Source: Arthrobacter sp. Soil736
GTDB lineage: Bacteria > Actinomycetota > Actinomycetes > Actinomycetales > Micrococcaceae
Direction: 5' to 3'
NCBI RefSeq assembly: GCF_001428005.1
Contig: NZ_LMSB01000001.1
Span: 116,583 to 180,582, forward strand
Length of the DNA stretch: 64,000 bases
The notes beneath the pieces are model-generated. The model did no database searches and had not been told where the DNA came from. It saw only the letters and a list, made by a program, of their open reading frames with translations. Shown piece after piece: positions 33,424-41,864 of this stretch (positions are counted from its first letter, which is position 1; each line of letters opens with the position of its first letter). Position numbers and translations under genes: made by a program.

Positions 33424-34773
33424 ATGCGTACTGCAACGACAGGGCTGGGCGGCACAGAACTCAACTGGGCCGGCAACTACCGGTACGGCGCCACAGCCAT
33501 CCACCGCCCCCGCACCCTCGATGAAGTCTGCGCCCTGGTGACCGCTGCACCCAAGGTGCGGGCCGTGGGGTCCCGGCACTCGTTCAACTCCATTGCCGAT
33601 TCGTCCGGCATCCTGATCTCCCTCGAGGACATGGAACCGGACATCAGCATCGACCCCGCCGCCCTCACCGTGTCCGTTTCCGGCGGGACCCGCTACGGAA
33701 CGCTCGCCGCCGAACTGGACCGGCGGGGGTTCGCCCTCGCCAACCTCGCCTCCCTGCCGCACATCTCCGTGGCCGGTGCCATCGCCACCGCCACCCACGG
33801 CTCGGGCGATGCCAACGGGAACCTGGCCACTTCGGCGGCCTCCCTGGAGCTCGTCTGCGCGGACGGTTCCGTGCGCACCCTGAGCCGCGGGGGTTCCCCC
33901 GGATTCGACGGCGCGGTGGTGGGCCTGGGCGCCCTGGGCGTCGCCACCCGGGTGACCCTGGACATCGAACCGCGCTTTGAGGTGCGCCAGGACGTCTTCG
34001 AACAGCTGCCGTGGGGCACGGTCCTGGACGACTTCGACGCCGTCACCTCCAGCGCCTACAGCGTCAGCCTGTTCACGGACTGGAGCGGCGGCACCGTGGC
34101 GCAGGCCTGGCTCAAAAGCAGGATTCCCGACGGCGGTCCCTCCACCGGCGCCCATGCCGCCGTGACGACCGGCTTCTTTGACAGCCCGGACGGGGCAGGC
34201 AGCCCGGACTCGGCGTCCCGCACGTTCTTCGGCGGCACCCCCGCTCCGGAGGTGCGCCACCCCCTCCCGGGCGTTTCCGCGGAAAACTGCACCGAACAGC
34301 TCGGCGTCGCCGGCACCTGGGCGGAGCGGCTGGCGCACTTCCGCATGGCATTCACCCCCAGCAGCGGCGAAGAACTGCAGAGCGAATTCTTCGTGCCGCG
34401 GGAGCACGCCGTGGCGGCCATCGGCGTCATGCGCGGGCTGTCGGACGCCGTGACTCCGCTGCTGCAGGTGGCCGAAATCCGGACCGTGGCCCACGACCGT
34501 CTCTGGCTCAGCCCGGCGTACGGCCAGGCTTCCGTGGGGCTGCACTTCACCTGGAAGCCGGACCAGGAGGCGGTGGAGAGGGTGCTGCCGCTCATTGAAG
34601 AGGGACTCGCCCCGCTGGGCGCACGCCCGCACTGGGCCAAGCTGTTCACGGCCGACGCCGCGGCCCTGGCGCCGCTGTATCCGCGCTTTGCCGACTTCCG
34701 CAAGCTGGCGGAGGGAATGGATCCGGAAGGCAAGTTCCGGAACGAGTTCCTGGAGCGCAAGGTTTTCGGCTAG
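33424..34773 (+). CDS. Alditol (xylitol/sorbitol) oxidase, FAD-linked
   Basis: 449 residues. NWAGNYRYGA, RAVGSRHSFNSIADSSG (H52 is the expected covalent FAD attachment site), SLPHISVAGAIATATHGSGD, SAYSVSLFTDWSGG and the C-terminal RPHWAKLFT line up with Streptomyces AldO. That enzyme oxidises xylitol, sorbitol and related polyols at C1 with oxygen, giving aldoses and peroxide. ATG 33424 follows AAGGGGGA. A LacI-type operator precedes it. Its stop overlaps the PucR stop in a shared CTAG. It complements the mannitol PTS as a second polyol route. Confidence 0.9.
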   Translation: MRTATTGLGGTELNWAGNYRYGATAIHRPRTLDEVCALVTAAPKVRAVGSRHSFNSIADSSGILISLEDMEPDISIDPAALTVSVSGGTRYGTLAAELDRRGFALANLASLPHISVAGAIATATHGSGDANGNLATSAASLELVCADGSVRTLSRGGSPGFDGAVVGLGALGVATRVTLDIEPRFEVRQDVFEQLPWGTVLDDFDAVTSSAYSVSLFTDWSGGTVAQAWLKSRIPDGGPSTGAHAAVTTGFFDSPDGAGSPDSASRTFFGGTPAPEVRHPLPGVSAENCTEQLGVAGTWAERLAHFRMAFTPSSGEELQSEFFVPREHAVAAIGVMRGLSDAVTPLLQVAEIRTVAHDRLWLSPAYGQASVGLHFTWKPDQEAVERVLPLIEEGLAPLGARPHWAKLFTADAAALAPLYPRFADFRKLAEGMDPEGKFRNEFLERKVFG

Positions 34774-35990
34774 ATGCGCGGCCGTCCGGCCCAGCGCCGC
34801 GCCTTGAGCGCGCCGTGCAGCTCCAGCCGGACCATGCCCTTCAGCGGGTCCACGCCCAGCAGCTGCCGGATGCGGCCCAGCCGGTTGTAAATGCTGCTGC
34901 GGTGCAGGTGGAGTTTCTCGGCCACGTCCTGGACCGAGCCGTCGTTGTCGTAGAGCAGCTCCAGCACCGGCAGCAGTTCCCCGTTCCGGTCATGGTCCTC
35001 GAGGGTCCGGAAATTCACCGACCCGGCGTCGCCCCAGACGCCGGCCCCGCCGCCGGCGGACGCCAGCAGCTGGTACACCCCGGCGGCCCGGCAATCCACG
35101 AGCTCCCCCAGCTGCGGGTCAACCGCCGCGGCCTGGGCGGCCACCTTGGACTGGCGGTAGGCCTCAGCCAGCTCCTTGGTGCGGGTGAATCCCTCGCTGA
35201 TGCCCAGGATGATGCGCTTCACGGGACGCCCCGAGCGCTTGGCGAGTTCCAGCTGGTAGTGCACCAGGACCTGCGCGTGGCTGGCGCGCCCGATGGACTC
35301 CCGGAACAGGACCACGGCGTGCGTTTCGGCCCCCGCGCTGAAAAGGGCGGCGTCCACGCCGATCGTTGCCTGGAGCGCGGCGGCCCGGTGGATGAGCGTC
35401 GAGGCGATCGGGTCGGGTCCGGCGGACCAGCCGTCGGCGTCGAGGACGGTGACCAGCTGCCAGGGACCGCGGTCCTGCACTTCCTTCCAGCCGGCCACGG
35501 CCGCCACGGCATTGGCTTCCCCGGCGCAGGCCGCCAGGAATTCCCGTTCGCGGCTGCGCCGGAACTCGGATTCCGCTGTATTGGAGTCCAGCAGGAGACC
35601 GGACAGCAGCTCAAGCTCGTCCCTGACGTCCGGCAGCTGGGCGAGGATCGTCGTCGCGCTTTGCTCCTCCGCGTCCTGCTGCACCCAGAGGTAACCCACG
35701 CGGAACCCGCGGACCATCAGCGGGACGCAGACGCGCCCCAGCATTCCCAGGTCCTCGTTGGCAGGAACGACGACGGGACGCACCGCCGTGGCGATCCCGT
35801 GCGAGAGCTGCCACGCCTTGACGTCAAGGGGCACGCGCTTGCTGAGCAGGAAGTTCACCCGGACCCTGTCGGCGTGCGACTGGTTTGAACTGTAGGCGAG
35901 AAGCAGGCCGTCGAGGTCTTCCAGCGATAACCCGTGGCCCAGCTTCAACGCCACCCGCTCCACGAGCTGTTCCACATCCTGCTGCTGCAT
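34770..35990 (-). CDS. PucR family transcriptional regulator (AdeR-like)
   Basis: 406 residues. The C-terminal PucR helix-turn-helix (LLPVLELLYDNDGSVQDVAEKLHLHRSSIYNRLGRIRQLLGVDP) is clear. A GGDEF-like central region (about 215-300, IILGISEGFTRTKELAEAYRQSKVAAQAA) and an N-terminal GAF-like part precede it. The gene is divergent from ald. In Bacillus, the PucR-type AdeR activates ald, so the same job is inferred. Because ald is broken, this regulator may have lost its main target. It shares CTAG (34770-34773) with the convergent oxidase stop. Confidence 0.88.
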   Translation of the reverse strand: MQQQDVEQLVERVALKLGHGLSLEDLDGLLLAYSSNQSHADRVRVNFLLSKRVPLDVKAWQLSHGIATAVRPVVVPANEDLGMLGRVCVPLMVRGFRVGYLWVQQDAEEQSATTILAQLPDVRDELELLSGLLLDSNTAESEFRRSREREFLAACAGEANAVAAVAGWKEVQDRGPWQLVTVLDADGWSAGPDPIASTLIHRAAALQATIGVDAALFSAGAETHAVVLFRESIGRASHAQVLVHYQLELAKRSGRPVKRIILGISEGFTRTKELAEAYRQSKVAAQAAAVDPQLGELVDCRAAGVYQLLASAGGGAGVWGDAGSVNFRTLEDHDRNGELLPVLELLYDNDGSVQDVAEKLHLHRSSIYNRLGRIRQLLGVDPLKGMVRLELHGALKARRWAGRPRI

Positions 35991-36224
35991 GCTGCAAGAC
36001 TACTTCCCGAAGGGCCTGCCGGGCGAACGGACAGCAGGCGACACCTGACGCTCCGAGCCTCGACAAACGTCGAATCAGGATTGTGAAAATCCGCGGAATC
36101 ACGCGGGAACTGACATGGACCTGCGCACCGTTCCTGTCGCCTGCCTCACAAGCGGATCTATTCTGGAATCACACCTCCCCCGCAACCTTCGGCCTCACAA
36201 GCCATCGAATATGGAGCCCCAAAA

Positions 36225-37311
36225 ATGATCATCGGTGTCCCCAAAGAGATCAAGAACAACGAATTCCGCGTTGCCATCACGGCCGACGGTCCTGGTCGAG
36301 CGCGGCGCAGGCCTGGGCTCCGGCATCACCGACGAGGAATACGCCATCGCCGGCGCCGAGATCGTCGCCGATCCGGACGAGGTCTGGTCCCGCGCCAACA
36401 TGGTGATGAAGGTCAAGGAACCCATCAAGGCCGAATACCACCGCTTCCGCAAGGGCCTGATCCTCTTCACCTACCTCCACCTCGCCGCCGAGCCCGAGCT
36501 CACCCGCGAACTCATCAACTCCGGCGTCACGGCCATCGCCTACGAAACCGTCCAGGAAGGCCGCACCCTGCCCCTGCTCGCGCCGATGTCCGAGGTTGCC
36601 GGCCGCCTGTCCGTCCAGGTCGGCGCCACGTCCCTGATGGCCCCCGCCGGCGGCAAGGGCGTGCTCCTCGGCGGCGTCCCCGGTGTCCGCCCGGCCAAGG
36701 TCGTGGTCCTCGGCGCCGGCGTCGCAGGCACCAACGCCGCAGCGATGGCCATCGGCCTCGGTGCCGACGTCACCATCCTGGACATCAACATCAACCGCCT
36801 GCGCGAACTCGACGCCCAGTACCAGGGCCGCCTGAAGACCGTCGCGTCCAACAAGTACGAGATCGAGAAGTGCGTGGTGGACGCCGACCTCGTCATCGGC
36901 TCCGTGCTGATCCCCGGCGCCAAGGCCCCCAAGCTGGTCACCAACGAACTCGTGGCCCGCATGAAGCCGGGCTCCGTGCTGGTGGACATCGCCGTGGACC
37001 AGGGCGGCTGCTTCGAGGACACGCGCCCCACCACGCACCAGGAACCCACGTACAAGGTGCACAACACCATCTTCTACTGCGTGGCCAACATGCCCGGCGC
37101 CGTCCCGAACACGTCCACCTACGCGCTGACCAACGTCACCCTGCGCTATGGAGTGGCCCTGGCCAACCTGGGCGTGAAGGCTGCGTTTGAGAAGGATCCC
37201 GCCCTCGCCGCCGGCCTGAACATCGCCGCCGGCCACGTGGCACACCGCTCCGTCTCCGAGGCGCACAACCTGCCCCTGGTATCCGACTGGCACGAGCTGG
37301 TCTCGGCGTAA
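36225..37311 (+). pseudogene. ald: Alanine dehydrogenase, frameshifted by a probable 32-nt deletion
   Basis: ATG 36225 begins MIIGVPKEIKNNEFRVAITA, the conserved Ald start with the substrate Arg. At 36282-36289 the frame breaks and resumes in the +1 frame at TVLVERGAGLGSGITDEEYA. It continues normally through GVLLGGVPGV, VVVLGAGVAGTNAAAMAIGLGADVTILDIN and the stop at 37309-37311. Intact enzymes have about 11 residues (AGVHEFRTHGH) at this point, so about 32 nt are missing. ACGG on both sides of the junction suggests a slip between short repeats. No functional restart is obvious, because the only restart in the second frame (GTG 36235) lacks the Arg region. Ald normally deaminates alanine to pyruvate. 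Confidence 0.88.
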
Positions 37312-37328
37312 CACCTGCCGGAGTTAGC

Positions 37329-37387
37329 ATCGGCTGCTCCGTAACCGCCCTTTTGGACCCCCAGAACGGCAGTTACGGAGCAGTCGA
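37329..37387. repeat. Long intergenic palindrome
   Basis: ATCGGCTGCTCCGTAAC (37329-37345) pairs with GTTACGGAGCAGTCGAT (37371-37387) with one mismatch. The stem extends inward through CGCCCTTTT against AGAACGGCA. It lies between the convergent ald and Gfo/Idh genes and may end both transcripts. Confidence 0.7.
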
Positions 37388-37405
37388 TTGCTGTTTAAGC
37401 CCGCC

Positions 37406-38464
37406 TTACGCCAGGGTCCGGGCCTGCTCGATCAGTTTCAGGACCTCGACGGGGCCGGCCGGATCAACGGGGACGGGCAGCGCGGAGGCCGTGCCGCCGT
37501 CGGAGATCTTGGCCGCGAGGATCCGGTAGAACTCCGGGTAGGCGCCGCGCTCGGTGGACAGCCGGTCGAGGTGTCCGTCGCGGCCCAGCTTTCCCGCCCA
37601 TTCGGGGTCCTCCACACCGTACACTTCGTCCAGCGGGCCTCCGCCGGCCACAATGTAGGGCTCCTGCGGGTCCACGCCGTGCTTGGTGTAGCCGGCCTCG
37701 GATCCGAGCACGCGGTAGCGCGGCCCCTGCTGGGCGCACAGCATGTTCATCCACAGGTGGCTCTGCACCCCGGATTCGTGCCGCACCACCAGGAAGCAGT
37801 CGTCGTCCACCTTTTCGTCCGGCCGCCGCGCCAGGAGCTCCGCGTGGACCACAGCGCCGGGCCCGAAGAGCAGCAGTGCCTGGTCCAGCAGGTGGGTGCC
37901 GAGGTCGAAGAGGACCCCGCCGCCGTCGGCCGCCGTGGCCTCCGCCTTCCAGGCCTTGGACACCTCGGGCGACCATCGCTCAAACCGCGATTCGAACCGC
38001 ATCACCTGGCCCAGCGAGCCGCCCTCCAACAGTTCCTTGACGGTCAGGAAGTCCCCGTCCCAGCGGCGGTTCTGGAACACGGTGAGGACCCTGCCCAGCC
38101 GCTCGGCAAGCGTGATCAGCTCCTGCCCCTGCGCGCTGGTCACGGCGAACGGCTTGTCCACCACGACGTCGAGCCCTGCCTCGAGCGCGGCCTTCGCCAG
38201 GGGGTAGTGCGTGGCGGGAGGTGTCCCCAGGACCACAAGGTCAAGATCGGCCGCCAGCGCAAGGACGGCGTCGCCGTCGGGCACTGTCTTCACGCCGGGG
38301 TACCGGCCGGCGGCGGCCGTCTGGCGTCCGGCGTCGGACGTCGCGATGACGTCCAGCGAATAGCTCTGGTCAGCGGCAATCAGCGGCGCGTGGAAAACGC
38401 TGCCGGAGAGGCCGTAGCCCACGACGGCGGTGCGGATACGGGAGGAAGCGGCATCGGTGCTCAT
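37406..38464 (-). CDS. Gfo/Idh/MocA family oxidoreductase
   Basis: 352 residues. The N-terminal Rossmann domain has AVVGYGLSGSVFHAP and VVVDKPFAVT, a variant of the usual EKP with D for E. The C-terminal half has GRVLTVFQNRRWDGDF and GGGVLFDLGTHLLDQ, which carries the catalytic GxHxxD/H-like region. Members act on sugars or inositols with NAD(P). The substrate here is unknown. It starts nine bases after the upstream TetR stop and is probably co-transcribed with it. Confidence 0.87.
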   Translation of the reverse strand: MSTDAASSRIRTAVVGYGLSGSVFHAPLIAADQSYSLDVIATSDAGRQTAAAGRYPGVKTVPDGDAVLALAADLDLVVLGTPPATHYPLAKAALEAGLDVVVDKPFAVTSAQGQELITLAERLGRVLTVFQNRRWDGDFLTVKELLEGGSLGQVMRFESRFERWSPEVSKAWKAEATAADGGGVLFDLGTHLLDQALLLFGPGAVVHAELLARRPDEKVDDDCFLVVRHESGVQSHLWMNMLCAQQGPRYRVLGSEAGYTKHGVDPQEPYIVAGGGPLDEVYGVEDPEWAGKLGRDGHLDRLSTERGAYPEFYRILAAKISDGGTASALPVPVDPAGPVEVLKLIEQARTLA

Positions 38465-38473
38465 GGTGCAACG

Positions 38474-39094
38474 CTACTCCGCAGGCCGGACCACCCGCGT
38501 AACAAGCTGGCGCCATGATTCCTCCAGCCGCTCCGGGGATACGCCCTGCACTCGGACGGCATACAGGAGCCGCTCCGGATCCAGGGTCGCGCTGAGCGAC
38601 ATGGCCATGAGCCAAGGGTCCGCGTCCAGGCCGGCTTCGCGCAGCAGGTACTCAATGTGCCGGTGCCACAGCACGGCGGCGGGAACCTCGAAGCGGTTGT
38701 ACACCGAGTGGTCGGCGGCCCTGGCGAGGTCCCCGTATTCCAGGACGTAGCCGATGCGCCCGGCACCGAAGGCGATAAGCCGCTCCAGCGGCGGCGCCCC
38801 GGGGCCCAGCGGGGGCGGCCCGAACATGAAACGCCCCTGGAACTCGGCCTCGGAGTCACTGAGCAGCGTCATCATGAGCCCGGCACGGCTGCCGAAGCGG
38901 CGGAAGACGGTCCCCTTGCCCACGCCCGCGCGCTCGGCCAGCTTGTCCATGGTGAGGCCGTCGGCGCCGCACTCCTCGATCAGCTGCCGGGCCGCACACA
39001 GCAGCAGTTCCCGGTTCCGGGCGGCATCGCTGCGTTCCGGGCCGGAACCGGACGGTGTTCCGGAGCGGATTGGGATGAGGCTCACAAGAAACAT
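38474..39094 (-). CDS. TetR family transcriptional regulator
   Basis: 206 residues. Helix-turn-helix: RNRELLLCAARQLIEECGADGLTMDKLAERAGVGKGTVFRRFGSRAGLMMTLL. The C-terminal half has FGAGRIGYVLEYGDLARAADH. It is divergent from the FMN reductase gene across a palindrome and lies upstream of the Gfo/Idh gene on the same strand. Similar regulators repress quinone- or thiol-stress reductases, so control of the FMN reductase is inferred. ATG 39094 is the longest start. Shorter ones near MTLL are inside the domain. Confidence 0.85.
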   Translation of the reverse strand: MFLVSLIPIRSGTPSGSGPERSDAARNRELLLCAARQLIEECGADGLTMDKLAERAGVGKGTVFRRFGSRAGLMMTLLSDSEAEFQGRFMFGPPPLGPGAPPLERLIAFGAGRIGYVLEYGDLARAADHSVYNRFEVPAAVLWHRHIEYLLREAGLDADPWLMAMSLSATLDPERLLYAVRVQGVSPERLEESWRQLVTRVVRPAE

Positions 39095-39115
39095 TCTAGA
39101 CCGGGGAATATTATC

Positions 39116-39129
39116 CGGACCGTAGTCCG
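39116..39129. promoter_or_regulatory. TetR-operator-like palindrome
   Basis: CGGAC-CGTA-GTCCG is a perfect inverted repeat in the divergent region. TAGTAT at 39132-39137 next to it could be the FMN reductase -10, so a bound repressor would block that promoter. Confidence 0.6.
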
Positions 39130-39209
39130 TTTAGTATCGGTGAAGGCATTAAGCGCCTCGACATCCAGCCAGCCGGCGGACCCCCCGCGGCCTGAAACAA
39201 GGAGTTCAA

Positions 39210-39776
39210 ATGTCCAAGAACACCGTTCTCACCCTCGTCGGCAGCCTCCGCGCCGATTCCACCAACCGCAAGCTCGCCGAGGCCATCCAGCTGAACGCTC
39301 CGGAGGACCTTGAAATCGTGATCCACGAGAGCCTGGGCAACATCCCCTTCTACAACGAGGACATCGACGTCGAGGGCCAGGTCCCCGAAGCCGCCGCCGC
39401 CCTCCGCGCCGCAGCCAACGCGGCAGACGCCCTGCTCCTGGTCACCCCGGAGCACAACGGCACCATGCCCGCCTCGCTGAAGAACGCCATCGACTGGCTG
39501 TCCCGGCCGTTCGGCGCCGGCGCCCTTGCAGGCAAGCCCACCGCCGTCGTCGGCACCGCCTTCGGCCAGTTCGGTGGCCTCTGGGCCCAGGACGAGGCCC
39601 GCAAGGCCGCCGGAATCGCCGGCGCCCGCATCCTTGAGGACGTCAAGCTCGCGGTCCCCGGCTCCATGGTCCGCTTCGCCGAAACCCACCCGAAGGACGA
39701 CGCCGAGGTTGTTGAGCAGATCAAGGGCATCTTCGACTCCCTGGCATCCGCCGACCTCGCCCGCGCAGCAGCCTGA
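39210..39776 (+). CDS. NADPH-dependent FMN reductase family protein
   Basis: 188 residues, flavodoxin-like. TLVGSLRADSTNRKLAEAI is the phosphate-binding start, and VTPEHNGTMPASLKNAIDWLSRPFG is the family signature (PEYNxSxPGxLKNAID). VVGTAFGQFGG follows. It reduces FMN, quinones, azo dyes or chromate with NAD(P)H. ATG 39210 with AAGGAG upstream. The divergent TetR is the likely repressor. A terminator follows. Confidence 0.92.
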   Translation: MSKNTVLTLVGSLRADSTNRKLAEAIQLNAPEDLEIVIHESLGNIPFYNEDIDVEGQVPEAAAALRAAANAADALLLVTPEHNGTMPASLKNAIDWLSRPFGAGALAGKPTAVVGTAFGQFGGLWAQDEARKAAGIAGARILEDVKLAVPGSMVRFAETHPKDDAEVVEQIKGIFDSLASADLARAAA

Positions 39777-39786
39777 TCCAGCTTTC

Positions 39787-39826
39787 CGCACGCCCCCGGC
39801 AACCTGACCGTTGCCGGGGGCGTGCG
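39787..39826 (+). terminator. Terminator after the FMN reductase
   Basis: CGCACGCCCCCGGCAAC is exactly complementary to 39810-39826 across a 6-nt loop. Confidence 0.8.
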
Positions 39827-39959
39827 CCGTTAAAGCGACGGCCTGCCGAGGGCGCAACCAATCCGTGACTGAGCTGCAGCCGAACTGAAACCCGCGGCGA
39901 CTTCCTCCGCCGTAACGTTTACATACGGGACGTACCGGGGCAGGAAGTGCGGTGCAGTC

Positions 39960-40811
39960 ATGAAGACCAGCCGGGGCGGCAGGACACGAAGGGCGGCGGC
40001 TTTTGCCTGCTGCCTTCTGCTTCCGTTGTGGCTCGGCTCCTGCACACCGCTTGCTGCGCCCGCTACCGGAGGGTCCGCGGACGCCGGCGCCGCGGCTCCC
40101 CAGCCCCGCCCGGCCCCGCCGGCCAGTCCGCCGGAGGAGGTCGCTGGCCCGGCTGAGGCCGCCGCCGGTCCCGCCGAAGGGTCCGGGTCTGCTGCCGCGT
40201 CCGGCCCGGGGACAGGCTTCGGTTCGGGCACGGCCGCTGACGTGCCGGCGCAGGCCCCCGGGTCACCGGCCACGGACGGCCCGCCCGCGGCTGCCGGCCC
40301 GGCCATCCAGGAACTGCCGTCCGCCGGCACACCGGATACCCCCGGGTCCGCCGCGGGGCCCAATCCCACGGACCCTAAGAACACAGCGCCCTGGGCAGGC
40401 GGCCAGGCCGGCGCCGGAACCGCGGTCTACTACGTTGCCCTCGACGACGGCGGCACGTCGGGCGTGCGCTTCGGCTGCAACGACAGCCTGGTTGCAGTGC
40501 ACGACGCCGATCCCTCCATCCGGGAGCCGCTGCACGCCGCGATGAGCCGGCTGTTGTCCGGCCCGGGGGCGCCGCTGGCGTCCGGCCTCTATAACGCCCT
40601 GTCTTCGTCCACGCTGCAGTATGTTTCCGGGTACCTTGACGGCACCACAGTGGTGGTCAACCTGACCGGTTCGGTGCAGCCGGGCGGCGTCTGCGACGTT
40701 CCGCGGATTGAAGCGCAGCTTACCCAGACCGCCGTCACGGCAGTGGGCGCCACCCGTGCGGAGATCTACGTCAACGGCGTCCGCCTGGCCGAGGTCCTCA
40801 GCCTGCGCTAG
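39960..40811 (+). CDS. Secreted lipoprotein with GerMN domain
   Basis: 283 residues. A basic start and hydrophobic core lead to the lipobox LGSC, with lipidated C28. A ~120-residue linker very rich in Ala, Pro and Gly follows. The C-terminal domain (about 150-283) has AVYYVALDD, LLSGPGAPLASGLYNALSS, VVVNLTGSV and AQLTQTAVTAVGATRAEIYVNG, typical of GerMN/sporulation-type domains in actinobacterial lipoproteins such as LpqB. It probably sits on the outer face of the cell membrane. Start ATG 39960 lacks a strong ribosome site. The AT-rich GTAACGTTTAC at about 39914 may be part of the promoter. Confidence 0.8.
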   Translation: MKTSRGGRTRRAAAFACCLLLPLWLGSCTPLAAPATGGSADAGAAAPQPRPAPPASPPEEVAGPAEAAAGPAEGSGSAAASGPGTGFGSGTAADVPAQAPGSPATDGPPAAAGPAIQELPSAGTPDTPGSAAGPNPTDPKNTAPWAGGQAGAGTAVYYVALDDGGTSGVRFGCNDSLVAVHDADPSIREPLHAAMSRLLSGPGAPLASGLYNALSSSTLQYVSGYLDGTTVVVNLTGSVQPGGVCDVPRIEAQLTQTAVTAVGATRAEIYVNGVRLAEVLSLR

Positions 40812-40882
40812 GCGCCGGGCCTTTGGGCACGCCTCCCGCCGGCCGCCCCTGCCTCATTCTCCGGTGTTACATTCCCGCCGCC

Positions 40883-41752
40883 TCATGCCCCGGCGTCACG
40901 CGGGGCAAACAGGGCGTCCATCTCGGCGTGGCTGCGGGCTCCGGCCAGTTCCGACCAGTTGCCGTCGCCGAGTACGTCGGCAGCCACCCGGAACACCGTC
41001 GCATACGCCGCCTTCGCCGTGTTGCCGCCGATGCTGATCCGCCGCACGCCGGCGTCGTGCAGTTCCCCTACCGAGGCGGATCCGACGCCGGCGAGCGCGT
41101 TCAGCGGCGCCGCGATTCTCCGCGCGAGCTCGTGCAGAACGTGCAGGTCCGTCACGCCGGGAACGAATATCCCGTCGGCTCCGGCGGCCACGTAGGCGGC
41201 GGCACGCTGCAGGGTCTCCTCGAAGGCCGATTCCGGAAAGCGGCCGGACAGGTATGTGTCCGTCCGGGCGTTGATGAAAAGTGCCACGCCGAAGTCTTCC
41301 GCCGCATCCCGGACGACGCCGATCCGGCGGGCCTGTTCGGCCACGGCGGTGAGCGGATCCCCGCCGGAGTCCTCGAGGTTCACACCCACGGCGCCGGCCT
41401 CCAGCACCGCCGTGATGGTCTGCCGGAGCAGGCCATCATCAAAGGCATCGTCGGAGCCCGCGTACCCGGTCTCGATGTCCGCCGTTACAGGGAGCGCCGT
41501 GGCCGAGGCGATCCGCCGGACCGCCTCCACGGCAAGGTCCACGGGCAGGTGGTTGCCGTCCGGAAACCCCAGGCTCCAGGAAACGGCGGAGCTGGACGTT
41601 GCAAGCGCTGTCGCCCCGGCCTCCTCCACGAGCTTGGCCGACGCCGCGTCCCACACGTTCACGAGCACCAGCGGCGCTGCCCCGGCCGAGTGGAGCTGAT
41701 GGAAGGCGGCTGCCTTGGCTGACTGGGCGCTGGCGGAACGGTGCGGTGTCAT
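40883..41752 (-). CDS. Isocitrate lyase/PEP mutase family protein
   Basis: 289 residues from ATG 41752. The barrel has VLVNVWDAASAKLVEEAGATALATSS, the metal region VTADIETGYA, GVNLEDSGGDPLT, INARTDTYL, AAGADGIFVPG and VRRISIGGNTAKAA. It lacks the KKCGH catalytic loop of true isocitrate lyases, so it is closer to the PEP mutase/2,3-dimethylmalate lyase branch. C-C or P-C bond cleavage is possible, but the substrate is unknown. It is divergent from the aminotransferase, with a strong palindrome between. The longer frame to 42028 is a shadow. Confidence 0.85.
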   Translation of the reverse strand: MTPHRSASAQSAKAAAFHQLHSAGAAPLVLVNVWDAASAKLVEEAGATALATSSSAVSWSLGFPDGNHLPVDLAVEAVRRIASATALPVTADIETGYAGSDDAFDDGLLRQTITAVLEAGAVGVNLEDSGGDPLTAVAEQARRIGVVRDAAEDFGVALFINARTDTYLSGRFPESAFEETLQRAAAYVAAGADGIFVPGVTDLHVLHELARRIAAPLNALAGVGSASVGELHDAGVRRISIGGNTAKAAYATVFRVAADVLGDGNWSELAGARSHAEMDALFAPRDAGA

Positions 41753-41820
41753 GGCTCCATTCCATGCCTTCGGCGGACGGAGGTAAAGCCTGCCCCGGGA
41801 TTTGGGAGTTTCTTGGTCAA

Positions 41821-41847
41821 CAACTGTTGCCTTACTGGCAACAGTTG
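41821..41847. promoter_or_regulatory. Strong operator palindrome between the divergent lyase-like and aminotransferase genes
   Basis: CAACTGTTGCC-TTACT-GGCAACAGTTG has perfect 11-bp arms around a 5-nt centre, 18 bases upstream of the aminotransferase GTG and 69 bases upstream of the lyase-like ATG. No regulator gene lies next to it. Confidence 0.75.
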
Positions 41848-41864
41848 GTTGTATCCTAGGAAAT

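Noticed and set aside
39830..40384. 184-residue minus-strand frame opposite the GerMN lipoprotein linker
   Set aside because: Pure Ala/Gly/Pro composition produced by the reverse of the linker. No start signal.
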